Shown here: positions 1-8,804 of the stretch, piece after piece
How the letters are laid out: the number at the start of each line of letters is the position of its first letter
Position numbering within the stretch: position 1 is the stretch's first letter
Source of the DNA: Actinomycetota bacterium
Lineage (GTDB): Bacteria; Actinomycetota; Thermoleophilia; Gaiellales; F1-60-MAGs149
Direction: 5' to 3'
DNA length: 14,662 bases
NCBI GenBank assembly: GCA_947481755.1
Contig: CANKHS010000017.1
Coordinates: 1 to 14,662, forward strand
The notes under the pieces: model-generated
The model's input: the letters and a program-made list of their open reading frames with translations, nothing else
Told to the model about the DNA's origin: nothing
The model's database searches: none
Made by a program: the position numbers and the translations under genes

Positions 1-89
1 CAGAAGGGGTCAGGCACGATCTGGACATTGGATGACGAGCTAGCTCGTCTATCAAATGTCCAGATCGTGCCTGACCCCTTCTGGACATT
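1..89. repeat. REP/BIME-like nested palindrome, truncated at window edge
   Basis: Positions 1-29 and 55-83 are perfect 29-bp inverted copies. The centre holds a second perfect palindrome, GACGAGCTAGCTCGTC (34-49). The right half is itself a hairpin unit: AATGTCCAG (55-63) and CTGGACATT (81-89) flank the 17-nt core ATCGTGCCTGACCCCTT (64-80). The left half carries the same core in the opposite orientation, ending in CTGGACATT (21-29), and its first 6 bases lie outside the window. So two 35-bp units sit head to head, the arrangement of bacterial interspersed mosaic elements built from REP units. It lies downstream of the gabT stop (127), where REP elements are typically found. Mobilisation by a RAYT transposase is an inference; no transposase is visible. 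It could alternatively serve as a gabT terminator. Confidence 0.75.
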
Positions 90-126
90 CGTGACCTAGT
101 AACAAGCGAACACGCCGGCCAACGAT

Positions 127-1431
127 TTAGCGACCAGAGAACGCGTCGGCCAACGACTCCTCGAGAATTGCGAAGCCCTCATCGAGATCCTCTTGCGTGG
201 CGACCATCGGCACGAGGACACGAATCGCGTTGCCGTAGAGGCCAGAGCCCATCAGGATCAGACCGCGATCGCGCGCCAAGGCGACGATGCGACCGACCTC
301 TTCTGCTGCAGGCTCCTTGGTGCCACGATCCTTGACGAGCTCGATCGCGAGCATCGCGCCGAGGCCGCGGACCTCGCCGACCCCCTCATGACGCGAGGCG
401 ATCGCGTCGAGTCGGGCGCGCAGATCCGCACCGAAGGCCTTAGCCTGCTCTTGATAGGTGGGGTCAAGCACCTGATCCATCGCGACGATCGCAGCGGCGC
501 AGGAGACAGGGTTGCCACAGAAGGTGCCGCCTAGGCCACCCGGATGCACAGCGTCCAGCAGGTCGGCACGGCCGGTGACACCAGAGATCGGCATGCCGCC
601 ACCCATCGACTTCGCCCACGTCGCCAGATCAGGCGAGACACCGTGGTGCTCAATCGCCGACGGCGTGCCTGTGCGACCCATGCCGGACTGCACCTCATCG
701 GAGATATAGAGGATGCCGTTCTCCTGGCAGATCGCATAGATGCCCTGAATAAACTCGGTCGACATCGGCAAGAAGCCACCCTCACCCTGCACGGGCTCGA
801 GAATGACAGCAGCCACCTGCGATGGGTCGATCTGGCTCTTGAGCACCTTGCGGAAGCCGGCCAGCGCGTCTTCGGTCGTGATGCCGCGGTACGGATAGGG
901 CGCTGGTGCGCGGTAGATCTCCGTCGCGTACGGGCCCATGCCCTTCTTGTACGGCATCGGCTTGGAGGTCAGGGACATGCCCATCAGCGTGCGACCGTGG
1001 AAGCCCTGATCGAAGCAGATGATCGCGTCACGATTTGTCGCGTAGCGCGCGATCTTGACGGCGTTTTCGACGGCCTCTGCTCCCGAGTTGAGCAACAGAC
1101 CCTTGAACGGGCCCTCACCGGGATGACAGGCAACCATGCGCTTGACGGTCTCGATGTAGCCCTCGTACTGCACGACCGAGTACATCTGGTGCATGTAGCG
1201 CGCGGCCTGCTCCTGCACCGCTGCGACGACGGCCTCGGGCGTATGCCCGCAGTTGAGCGAGCCAATGCCACCAACGAAATCGATGAACTCGCGCCCGTCG
1301 ACGTCGGTGATGCGCGCGCCATGCGCGTGGTCCGCAAAGATCGGCTGCGTGAAAACAGACGCCGAAACCCAGCGCTCACGCTCGGCCTGCAGAGCCGCAG
1401 TGTTGGTTCCAGTTCCCTGATTGATCGCCAT
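127..1431 (-). CDS. gabT: Class III PLP aminotransferase, GabT-like (4-aminobutyrate--2-oxoglutarate type)
   Basis: A 434-residue protein of normal length for fold-type I, class III aminotransferases. These cytosolic enzymes move the terminal amino group of GABA or similar omega-amino acids to 2-oxoglutarate, giving succinate semialdehyde and glutamate. Visible landmarks are NSGAEAVENAVKIAR (115-129, PLP phosphate and acceptor site), GFHGRT (143-148), EPVQGEGG (212-219), DEVQSG (245-250, Asp binding the PLP ring nitrogen) and Lys274 in WAKSMGGGMP, the Schiff-base lysine. EPVQGEGG, DEVQSGMGRTG and GGTFCGNP are strongly GabT-like, but 5-aminovalerate or other omega-amine substrates cannot be excluded. 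AGGAGG (1438-1443 on the complement), six bases before the ATG, fixes the start. It is divergent from a second class III transaminase, suggesting shared amine or omega-amino-acid catabolism. An imperfect copy of its last coding bases lies beyond the stop. Confidence 0.88.
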   Translation of the reverse strand: MAINQGTGTNTAALQAERERWVSASVFTQPIFADHAHGARITDVDGREFIDFVGGIGSLNCGHTPEAVVAAVQEQAARYMHQMYSVVQYEGYIETVKRMVACHPGEGPFKGLLLNSGAEAVENAVKIARYATNRDAIICFDQGFHGRTLMGMSLTSKPMPYKKGMGPYATEIYRAPAPYPYRGITTEDALAGFRKVLKSQIDPSQVAAVILEPVQGEGGFLPMSTEFIQGIYAICQENGILYISDEVQSGMGRTGTPSAIEHHGVSPDLATWAKSMGGGMPISGVTGRADLLDAVHPGGLGGTFCGNPVSCAAAIVAMDQVLDPTYQEQAKAFGADLRARLDAIASRHEGVGEVRGLGAMLAIELVKDRGTKEPAAEEVGRIVALARDRGLILMGSGLYGNAIRVLVPMVATQEDLDEGFAILEESLADAFSGR

Positions 1432-1552
1432 CGTGTGCCTCCTCGCCGCAACGGTGCGGCGCTCAGAATGGCATCAGCATAGCCGCCTCGAACGTCGTCG
1501 AACAGGCAGCCCACCGTCAAGACCTTTACTATGCGGTCAGGAGGCGATACTG
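1432..1552. promoter_or_regulatory. Divergent intergenic region between two aminotransferases
   Basis: These 121 bp must hold promoters for both flanking genes. On the minus strand TATGCT (1481-1476) is a possible -10 for gabT with TTCGAC (1502-1497) only 15 bp upstream, a weak -35. On the plus strand TACTAT (1527-1532) is a possible -10 for the downstream transaminase. It would start the mRNA almost at the AGGAGG (1539-1544), and I see no convincing -35. Both calls rest on sequence resemblance alone. I found no clear operator palindrome. Confidence 0.35.
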
Positions 1553-2944
1553 ATGGCGACCGTAGACACCGCAGCACTACAGGAAATGGCGATGAAGCAC
1601 CTGTGGCTTCACTTCACCCAGATGGCAGGGTTCGACCCTGCCAAGCACCCAGTGATGGTGCGGGGCGACAACATTTTCCTCGAGGACTCCAACGGCAATC
1701 GCTACATGGACTTCCTCAGTGGCCTCTTCACCGTGCAGATTGGCTACTCGCACGGCGAGGAAATTGGCACGGCGATGCTCGAGCAGGCCATGGAGTTGCC
1801 GTACTACACCAACTGGACCTATTCGCATCCCAAGGCCATCGAACTCGCAACGAAGCTCGCCGAGATCACGCCGGATAGCATCAACCGAGCGTTCTTCGTC
1901 TCGGGTGGTTCTGAGGGGGTCGAGGGCGCAATCAAGTTGGCCCGCGATTACCACAACGCCGGCGGCGAACCGATGCGACGCAAGGTGATTGCCCGCAAGA
2001 TCGCGTATCACGGCACCACCTACGGCGCCCTCTCGCTGACCGGTATCACCAGCATCCGCGCACCATTTGAGCCGCTGATGGCTGGCGTCCGTCACGTCGA
2101 GCCGACCAACCCCTATCGCTGCAAGTACTGCGCAGACCAGGGTGGCTGCAACCTCAAGTGCGCCGATGAGGTCGCTGAGGTGATCGAGTTCGAGGATCCC
2201 TCGACTGTCTCCATGGTGATCATGGAGCCCGTGCAGAATGCCGGCGGTTGCTTTACACCTCATCCCGAGTATCACCAGCGCGTCAACGAGATCTGCAAGG
2301 AATACGGTGTCCTGCACGCTGCCGACGAAACGATCTGTGGCTACGGCCGACTCGGCGAGTGGTATGGATCCCAGCGGTACGAATACGAACCCGACATCAT
2401 CACGTGCGCCAAGGGTCTGACCAGCGGCTACCAGCCAATGGGCGCAGTTCTCTTCGGCGACAAGATCGCGGATCGTCTGATCGAGACGGAGCACATGTTC
2501 TTGCATGGCATCACGTTCGGCGGCCACCCGATCGTGGCAGCTGCTGCGCTGAAGAACCTCGAGATCATGGAGCGCGAGGGCGTGCTCGAGAACGTCAAGC
2601 AGAACGAGCCCTACCTGCGCGACCAGTTGTTCGGCCTGATGGAGCGCCACGAGATCATCGGCGACGTCCGCGGTGCGGGCTACTTCTGGGCGATGGAGCT
2701 GGTCAAGGACCGGGCAACCAAGGAGACGTTCAACGAGGACGAGTGCAATGTTCTCCTGCGCGACTTCCTCTCGCCCACCTTGCTGAGCGAGGGCCTGCTC
2801 TGCCGCGCCGACGACCGTGGCGATCCGGCAATCCAGATTTCGCCACCCCTGATTACGACGCGTGATCAGATCGACGAGGCCATCGCTGTCTTCGACAAGG
2901 TCCTGCCGCAGGCGCAAGACCTGATGCTCAAACTGCGACGCTAG
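1553..2944 (+). CDS. Class III PLP aminotransferase, omega-amino acid--pyruvate type
   Basis: A 463-residue cytosolic PLP enzyme of the class III family, probably transferring an amino group from an omega-amino acid, diamine or similar substrate to pyruvate or another keto acid. Seen are SGGSEGVEGAIKLAR (117-131), YHGTTYGALS (152-161), EPVQNAGG (225-232), DETICGYGRLG (258-268, PLP-ring Asp258) and Lys287 in TCAKGLTSGYQPMGA, the Schiff-base lysine. A cysteine quartet (Cys190, Cys193, Cys199, Cys203) sits in the insertion after the HVEPTNPYR stretch. Insertions with cysteines here occur in related transaminases, but their role is unclear. The ATG at 1553 is chosen over an in-frame upstream start at 1421 because AGGAGG (1539-1544) lies eight bases before it and homologous sequence begins here. 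The exact substrate cannot be read from sequence. It is divergent from the GabT-like gene and converges on the MFS gene with only 4 bp between stops. Confidence 0.85.
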   Translation: MATVDTAALQEMAMKHLWLHFTQMAGFDPAKHPVMVRGDNIFLEDSNGNRYMDFLSGLFTVQIGYSHGEEIGTAMLEQAMELPYYTNWTYSHPKAIELATKLAEITPDSINRAFFVSGGSEGVEGAIKLARDYHNAGGEPMRRKVIARKIAYHGTTYGALSLTGITSIRAPFEPLMAGVRHVEPTNPYRCKYCADQGGCNLKCADEVAEVIEFEDPSTVSMVIMEPVQNAGGCFTPHPEYHQRVNEICKEYGVLHAADETICGYGRLGEWYGSQRYEYEPDIITCAKGLTSGYQPMGAVLFGDKIADRLIETEHMFLHGITFGGHPIVAAAALKNLEIMEREGVLENVKQNEPYLRDQLFGLMERHEIIGDVRGAGYFWAMELVKDRATKETFNEDECNVLLRDFLSPTLLSEGLLCRADDRGDPAIQISPPLITTRDQIDEAIAVFDKVLPQAQDLMLKLRR

Positions 2945-2948
2945 TTGT

Positions 2949-4112
2949 TCAGATGGGGTCGGCGGCGGCTGACGTCGCTGCCGACCTACTGAGCAAGATC
3001 AGGACGAGCCCGGCGACTGCGAAGAGGGCGGCGACCGCGTATACAGCGCCGTAGCCCGCGTGGTTCGCGACGTTGCCCATCACGGGTCCCGCCACCGCGA
3101 AGCCAAGGTCGAAGCCGGCCGTGTAGACCGCGAGCGCCGCTCCGCGTCGATGCGCTGGCGTACGGTCGATCGCCATCAACGCCAGTGCCGGGAAGAGCAG
3201 CGACCAGGCGACACCACAGATCACGGCGCCGATACAGGCCAACCACCAGTTCGGCGACACGCCGATGATGCTGATACCGATGAGCGCGGCGATAAAGGCC
3301 ATCACACCGGTCCGATACGACCCAAGCCGATCAGGCAGATGTCCGAGCACGATCCGGCCGATAAACGTTGCCGCCCCATAGGCGCCAATCACGTACGCGC
3401 CACCCCCACCATCACGAAAATCGAAGGTGAGGACGGCAAAGCCAACGATTGAGGCCATCACGACCCCACCAAACATCAGGCCAAGCCCCGGCCGAAAGGC
3501 CTCGCGTGGAAACGAGATTCCGGCTGATTCGGGATGGACGGGTGGCGGCGTCATGCCAATCATTGAGACCAGAGCCAAAATCGGTGCGACTACGAGCAGA
3601 AGTTCCGCCGCCTGCAGACCAACGTGGTCGAGCAGCAGTTGGGCAGCTACGGGCCCGAGGCTCAACCCTGCCCAGACGCTAAGGCCAAACAGCGAAATCG
3701 CCTGCCCTCGTCGGTGTTCTGGTGCGAGGTAGACCGCCCACGACAGTCCCGCGGTAAACATGCAGGCCTGGCCGATGCCCTGGAGTGCCCGTGCGGCAAA
3801 CAGAATCCACTCTGCACTCGCGACGAAAAAGAGCGCCCCACCCAGTGCGATAAACGTGAATCCGACCGCGTAGACGAGCCGAGCGCCACGCCGGTCAATG
3901 CCAAGACCAGCGCCAAAACGTGTCACGAGTGCGGCCGCCGCAAAGATCGTGATGGTCCAGCCAACGATGACATCGGTACCGCCCAATTCGCCCTTAACGA
4001 GCGGCGGCACGATCGCATAACTCGCGCCAAGCGCGAGAAAACCGCCCAATCCAGCGAGTACAACGCGGGCGAATGCGATGCGGCGGGGGGAGCGCAAGTT
4101 GAGCATCGCCAT
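2949..4112 (-). CDS. MFS transporter (major facilitator superfamily permease)
   Basis: A 387-residue inner-membrane permease with hydrophobic segments throughout, consistent with 12 helices. The loop 2-3 MFS signature appears as RFGAGLGIDRRGARLV in the N-half. Its counterpart FIGRIVLGHLPDRLGSYRTG lies in the C-half, as expected from the internal duplication. PEHRRGQAISLFG and RTPAHRRGAALAVY are the matching helix 4-5 and 10-11 loops. The family resembles drug/sugar efflux proteins of the AraJ/YhhS kind; the substrate cannot be inferred. The start is uncertain: the open frame extends to a GTG at 4154, but no ribosome-binding site precedes it. The ATG at 4112 has TATGGT ending six bases upstream, a leaderless-promoter pattern, so I prefer 4112. 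It is divergent from the leuA promoter and convergent with the transaminase, so it probably has its own transcript. Confidence 0.85.
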   Translation of the reverse strand: MAMLNLRSPRRIAFARVVLAGLGGFLALGASYAIVPPLVKGELGGTDVIVGWTITIFAAAALVTRFGAGLGIDRRGARLVYAVGFTFIALGGALFFVASAEWILFAARALQGIGQACMFTAGLSWAVYLAPEHRRGQAISLFGLSVWAGLSLGPVAAQLLLDHVGLQAAELLLVVAPILALVSMIGMTPPPVHPESAGISFPREAFRPGLGLMFGGVVMASIVGFAVLTFDFRDGGGGAYVIGAYGAATFIGRIVLGHLPDRLGSYRTGVMAFIAALIGISIIGVSPNWWLACIGAVICGVAWSLLFPALALMAIDRTPAHRRGAALAVYTAGFDLGFAVAGPVMGNVANHAGYGAVYAVAALFAVAGLVLILLSRSAATSAAADPI

Positions 4113-4118
4113 GTCGAA

Positions 4119-4124
4119 ACCATA
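4119..4124 (-). promoter_or_regulatory. Putative -10 box for leaderless MFS mRNA
   Basis: On the minus strand TATGGT ends six bases before the ATG at 4112. TANNNT followed by 6-7 bases and a start codon is the usual arrangement for leaderless actinobacterial transcripts, and no Shine-Dalgarno sequence is present. No convincing -35 is seen. The same spacing recurs at 10454 and 14212 in this window. Confidence 0.4.
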
Positions 4125-4143
4125 CGTGGTCGTACCTTGTCCT

Positions 4144-4173
4144 TTGACCAGCACTCCCCGCTATGGGTACACT
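4144..4173 (+). promoter_or_regulatory. Sigma70-type promoter of the leuA-leuB-ilvBNC cluster
   Basis: TTGACC (4144-4149) and TACACT (4168-4173) are separated by 18 bp, a good match to a housekeeping promoter. Predicted transcription start is about 4180-4182, giving a leader of about 225 nt before leuA. This is the best -35/-10 pair found in the window. It sits inside the unused upstream extension of the MFS frame and is divergent from the MFS promoter about 50 bp away, so a regulator bound here could affect both. Confidence 0.6.
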
Positions 4174-4181
4174 GCGTGGCG

Positions 4182-4307
4182 ATGCGCACGATGCCGCTCA
4201 TGCACGAAGGGACTCTCGGCCGCTTGGTTTCCACCAGCGGCCATGGGGTCGTGGCGTCCGCGCCCACACTTCCGCTCGTCCTTCTTGTCGGCCTCCTTCC
4301 CCGCTAA
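4182..4307 (+). CDS. Leucine-rich leader peptide of the leu/ilv cluster
   Basis: A 41-codon frame ends in LPLVLLVGLLPR and a TAA stop (4305-4307), 99 bases before leuA. Six of the last twelve residues are leucine and two are valine, both products of the downstream pathway. Four of the six leucine codons are CTT and two CTC, none CTG, whereas the structural genes clearly favour CTC and CTG. The start is uncertain. ATG 4182 lies 8 bases after the -10 box and would suit leaderless translation; ATG 4191, ATG 4200 and GTG 4251 (18 aa, weak GGGG upstream) are in the same frame. The composition, the position directly behind a promoter and the RNA pairing described for the leader region all fit an attenuator peptide. 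A chance Leu-rich frame in non-coding DNA is the alternative. Confidence 0.6.
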   Translation: MRTMPLMHEGTLGRLVSTSGHGVVASAPTLPLVLLVGLLPR

Positions 4308-4402
4308 GGGGATTGCATTGGCTTACGCGCTGCTTGCCCAGCGCACACAACGACAAGACCACAGGACAGGTGCGCGATGTCGCACCACACTTCGGAAGGG
4401 AG
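4218..4402 (+). promoter_or_regulatory. Candidate leucine-responsive leader RNA (translational attenuator) of leuA
   Basis: Several structures are visible. Hairpin A: GGCCGCT (4218-4224) with AGCGGCC (4236-4242), plus a short inner stem. Hairpin B: TCCCC (4298-4302) with GGGGA (4308-4312), its loop holding the leader stop codon. Hairpin C: GCGCTG (4327-4332) with CAGCGC (4339-4344). Hairpin D: GGTGCG (4369-4374) with CGCACC (4381-4386). CTCCTTCC (4293-4300), which are the last Leu-Leu-Pro codons of the leader, is complementary to the leuA ribosome-binding site GGAAGGGAG (4394-4402) apart from one bulged G. A ribosome stalled on these leucine codons would hide the anti-Shine-Dalgarno strand and free leuA for translation. 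No U-run follows any hairpin, so classical transcription termination is less likely. A conserved pseudoknot called the LEU element has been predicted upstream of leuA in many Actinobacteria; I could not match it here. Confidence 0.5.
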
Positions 4403-4406
4403 CACG

Positions 4407-5957
<1,551 letters not shown>

Positions 5958-5988
5958 CCGACGAAGCACGTAGAACGGAGTCACGACA

Positions 5989-7038
5989 GTGAAGATCGCA
6001 GTCCTCCCCGGAGACGGAATTGGCCCAGAGACCACCCGCGTTGCGTTGTCGGTCCTCGCCGTTGCGGGAGATGTCTACGGCTTCTCGGCCGAGGTGACGG
6101 AGCATCCGTTCGGTGGTAATGCGATCGACTCACACAACGATCCATTCCCCGCCGAGACGCGCGCTGCACTGCCGTTGGCAGATGCCGTCTTGAAGGGTGC
6201 GGTCGGTGGCCCCAAGTGGGACACGGGCGAGATTCGTCCCGAACAGGGCCTCTTGGCTCTCCGAGCCGAGCTAAAGGTCTTCGCCAACATCCGACCAATC
6301 CGCCAATGGACGAAGAAGATCGCCTCGCCCTTGCGTGACGAATTGGTCGATGGTCTCGACATGATCATCATCCGCGAGCTGACGGGTGGCCTGTACTTTG
6401 GCCCGAAGGAGCTGACGACCGAGACCGGTATGGATACGTGCCGCTATTCGGTTGACGAGGTCGAGCGCGTGGCGCGTTATGCGTTTGAGCTCGCGCGAAC
6501 CCGTCGCGGCAAGGTCTGCTCGGTCGATAAGCAGAACGTTCTGTCGAGCTCGAAGCTGTGGCGCAACGTCGTCGTCGAGCGCGTGGCACCGGATTATCCG
6601 GATGTTGAGCTGTCGCACCAGCTCGTCGACTCGATGGCGATGAAGCTGATCGAGCAGCCGTTGGCGTATGACGTGATCGTCACGGAGAACATGTTCGGTG
6701 ACATCCTCTCCGACCTCGCTGCAAGCGTATCGGGTGGCATTGGTCTCGCCCCGAGCTCGTCGCTTGGCTCCGCCCGACCTGGGCTCTACGAGGCCATCCA
6801 CGGCTCTGCCCCGGACATTGCCGGTAAGGGCATTGCGAATCCAACCGCGATGATCCTGACCGTGGCGATGATGCTGCGCGATCTCGACCAGACCGAGGCC
6901 GCAAACGCCATCGAGGCCGCGGCGATCCATTGTCTCGAACACGGCCCCACCACTCCGGACCTTGGCGGTTCGGCAACCACTGACGAGGTCGGTGCTGCAA
7001 TCGCGGCGCTGATCCAGAACCGCGAGGTGACCGCATGA
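5989..7038 (+). CDS. leuB: 3-isopropylmalate dehydrogenase
   Basis: LeuB oxidises and decarboxylates 3-isopropylmalate to 2-ketoisocaproate with NAD, the third leucine step. The 349 residues are typical of the family. Seen are GDGIGPE (8-14), RELTGGLYFG (129-138) with catalytic Tyr136, DKQNVL (180-185) with catalytic Lys181, Asp214 in VDSMAM, the Mg-binding Asp238 and Asp242 in FGDILSDLAA, and the nucleotide-binding HGSAPDIAGKGIANP near the C-terminus. The start is GTG, with GGAG (about 5976) upstream at reasonable spacing. Its TGA overlaps the ATG of ilvB by 4 bases (ATGA), so the two are probably translationally coupled. The isomerase genes leuC and leuD that act between LeuA and LeuB are not in the window. 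Confidence 0.95.
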   Translation: MKIAVLPGDGIGPETTRVALSVLAVAGDVYGFSAEVTEHPFGGNAIDSHNDPFPAETRAALPLADAVLKGAVGGPKWDTGEIRPEQGLLALRAELKVFANIRPIRQWTKKIASPLRDELVDGLDMIIIRELTGGLYFGPKELTTETGMDTCRYSVDEVERVARYAFELARTRRGKVCSVDKQNVLSSSKLWRNVVVERVAPDYPDVELSHQLVDSMAMKLIEQPLAYDVIVTENMFGDILSDLAASVSGGIGLAPSSSLGSARPGLYEAIHGSAPDIAGKGIANPTAMILTVAMMLRDLDQTEAANAIEAAAIHCLEHGPTTPDLGGSATTDEVGAAIAALIQNREVTA

Positions 7039-8804
7039 GCGATTCCGCTCTCGATAAGGCACGCAAGCGCACCGGCAAAATGACCGGCGCCGAGGCGATT
7101 ATCCGCTCGCTCGAAGCCGAAGATGTGACGATCTGCTGGGGCATCCCCGGCGGCGCCATCCTGCCGCTCTACGACGCGTTTATGCGCTGTGACCATTCGA
7201 TCCAGCACGTCCTCGTGCGGCATGAGCAGGGTGCTGGCCACATGGCACAGGGCTATGCCCGCGCAACCGGCAAGGTCGGTGTCTGCATCGCGACCAGCGG
7301 TCCAGGCGCCACCAACCTCGTCACGCCGATCGCCGATGCATTCCTCGACTCGACCCCACTCGTCGCGATCACCGGCCAGGTGCCCACGCACCTGATTGGC
7401 ACCGACGCCTTCCAAGAGGCCGACATCACGGGCATCGTGATGCCGATCGTCAAGCACTCGTTTCTGGTCCAGCGCGTCGAGGACATTCCGCGCGCGATCC
7501 ACGAGGCCTTCCATATCGCCAGCACCGGCCGTCCCGGTCCTGTCCTGGTCGACATTCCGAAGGATCTGCAGCAGGCCGAGTTCGAATTCGCGTACCCCGA
7601 ACAGGTTGAGCTGCCGGGCTACAGCGCCGAGTTCCCTGATGTGCCGGCCAGTATCGCCGCGGCTGCAACACTCATTGCTCAGAGTAAGCGCCCGATCATC
7701 TACGTCGGTGGCGGCGTCATTAACGCCGAGGCGTCGGAGGATTTGATCCTCTTCGCCGAGACGTTGCAGGCGCCCGTCACGACAACGTTGCTCGCGAAGG
7801 GCGCCTTCCCCGACTCGCATCCCCTGTCGGTACAGATGCCGGGCATGCACGGCTCGAAGTACGCCAACTGGGCGATCCATCGATCCGACCTGTTGATTAC
7901 GATCGGTGCACGTTTCGATGACCGCGTGACCGGCAAGCTGGATGCGTTTGCACCTGGTGCAAAGGTGATCCACTTCGACATCGACCCGGCCGAGATCTCC
8001 AAGAATCGTCGCGCCGACGTGACCCTGCTCGGCGACCTCAAGCGCACGCTACCCGCGCTGCGTGAGGCGGTCGTCGAGACGAAGAACGCCGAGCGCATCG
8101 CGAACCAGCGTGATTGGCTGACCGACGTGCAGGACTGGCGTAAGGAGAACCCCTTCCGCTACATGAAGGGCGAGAAGCTCAAGCCGCAATACATCGTCGA
8201 GCAGTTCGACCGCGCTCTCAAGGGCAAGGACGCAATCTGGGTGACGGGCGTTGGTCAGCACCAGATGTGGGCCGCGCAGTTCCTCTCGATCGACGGGCCG
8301 CGCCGCTGGCTCACCTCGGGCGGTCTCGGCACGATGGGCTTCGGCGTTCCCGCCGCCATCGGTGCCCAGCAGGGCTGCCCCGACGCCTACGTCGTCAACT
8401 TCGACGGCGATGGCTGCTTCCAGATGACCTCGCAGGAACTTGCGACGGCGATCTGTTACGACGTGCCCGTGATCCACGCCGTGATGAACAACGGCTGGCT
8501 CGGCATGGTGCGTCAGTGGCAGGAGCTGTTCCACGACGAGCGCTTCTCCGAGACGAATCTGTTTGGCACGATTCCCGACTTCGTCAAGCTCGCCGAGGCC
8601 TACGGCTGTCTTGGCCTGCGGGCCGAGACCGAGGCCGAGGTCGATGCTGTAATCGAGCAGGCAATCGCCGAACGCCGCCCGACCGTGATCGATTTCCGTA
8701 TCGACCATGACGAGAAGGTCTATCCAATGGTGCCTGCGGGCGCCGCCTCGCACGAGATGATCGACCAGGTTTGGGACAACGACTGGGTCGAGGAGGGCGT
8801 CTAA
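7035..8804 (+). CDS. ilvB: Acetolactate synthase (acetohydroxyacid synthase), large catalytic subunit
   Basis: A ThDP-, Mg- and FAD-dependent enzyme that joins two pyruvates to 2-acetolactate, or pyruvate and 2-ketobutyrate to 2-aceto-2-hydroxybutyrate, starting valine, leucine and isoleucine synthesis. Of 589 residues, the N-terminal ThDP pyrimidine domain holds RHEQGAGHMAQGYARATG with catalytic Glu64. The middle domain (about 205-345) includes GARFDDRVTG. The C-terminal ThDP domain holds the Mg/diphosphate motif GDG (458-460) to NN (485-486). Trp495 in RQWQELF matches the conserved herbicide-site tryptophan of plant enzymes, and Pro117 in ITGQVP matches another known resistance position, so the enzyme looks wild-type and sulfonylurea-sensitive at these two sites (inference). 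The start overlaps the leuB stop, and GAGGTG lies seven bases upstream. Its TAA shares one base with the ilvN ATG, favouring 1:1 subunit production. Confidence 0.96.
   Translation: MSDSALDKARKRTGKMTGAEAIIRSLEAEDVTICWGIPGGAILPLYDAFMRCDHSIQHVLVRHEQGAGHMAQGYARATGKVGVCIATSGPGATNLVTPIADAFLDSTPLVAITGQVPTHLIGTDAFQEADITGIVMPIVKHSFLVQRVEDIPRAIHEAFHIASTGRPGPVLVDIPKDLQQAEFEFAYPEQVELPGYSAEFPDVPASIAAAATLIAQSKRPIIYVGGGVINAEASEDLILFAETLQAPVTTTLLAKGAFPDSHPLSVQMPGMHGSKYANWAIHRSDLLITIGARFDDRVTGKLDAFAPGAKVIHFDIDPAEISKNRRADVTLLGDLKRTLPALREAVVETKNAERIANQRDWLTDVQDWRKENPFRYMKGEKLKPQYIVEQFDRALKGKDAIWVTGVGQHQMWAAQFLSIDGPRRWLTSGGLGTMGFGVPAAIGAQQGCPDAYVVNFDGDGCFQMTSQELATAICYDVPVIHAVMNNGWLGMVRQWQELFHDERFSETNLFGTIPDFVKLAEAYGCLGLRAETEAEVDAVIEQAIAERRPTVIDFRIDHDEKVYPMVPAGAASHEMIDQVWDNDWVEEGV

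Noticed and set aside
1577..2917. 446-codon open frame on the minus strand
   Set aside because: It lies entirely antisense to the transaminase, lacks any recognisable domain and is rich in Leu, Val, Asp, His and Arg, typical of shadow frames in GC-rich genes.
4113..4154. Upstream GTG start for the MFS protein
   Set aside because: The extra 14 residues resemble no transporter N-terminus and the GTG lacks a properly spaced ribosome-binding site; the ATG at 4112 has a leaderless-type -10 box.
3624..4307. 227-codon plus-strand frame
   Set aside because: Most of it is antisense to the MFS gene and has no coding character; only its last codons, behind the leuA promoter, are kept as the leader peptide.
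4327..4386. Classical transcription attenuator (terminator hairpin) before leuA
   Set aside because: The two stems present (4327-4344 and 4369-4386) are short and not followed by a U-run, so masking of the ribosome-binding site is the better explanation.
4180..4406. T-box riboswitch
   Set aside because: I found no T-box consensus or specifier-loop architecture; the Leu-rich frame explains the region better.
6786..7973. 395-codon open frame on the minus strand
   Set aside because: Antisense to leuB and ilvB; composition and position mark it as a shadow frame.
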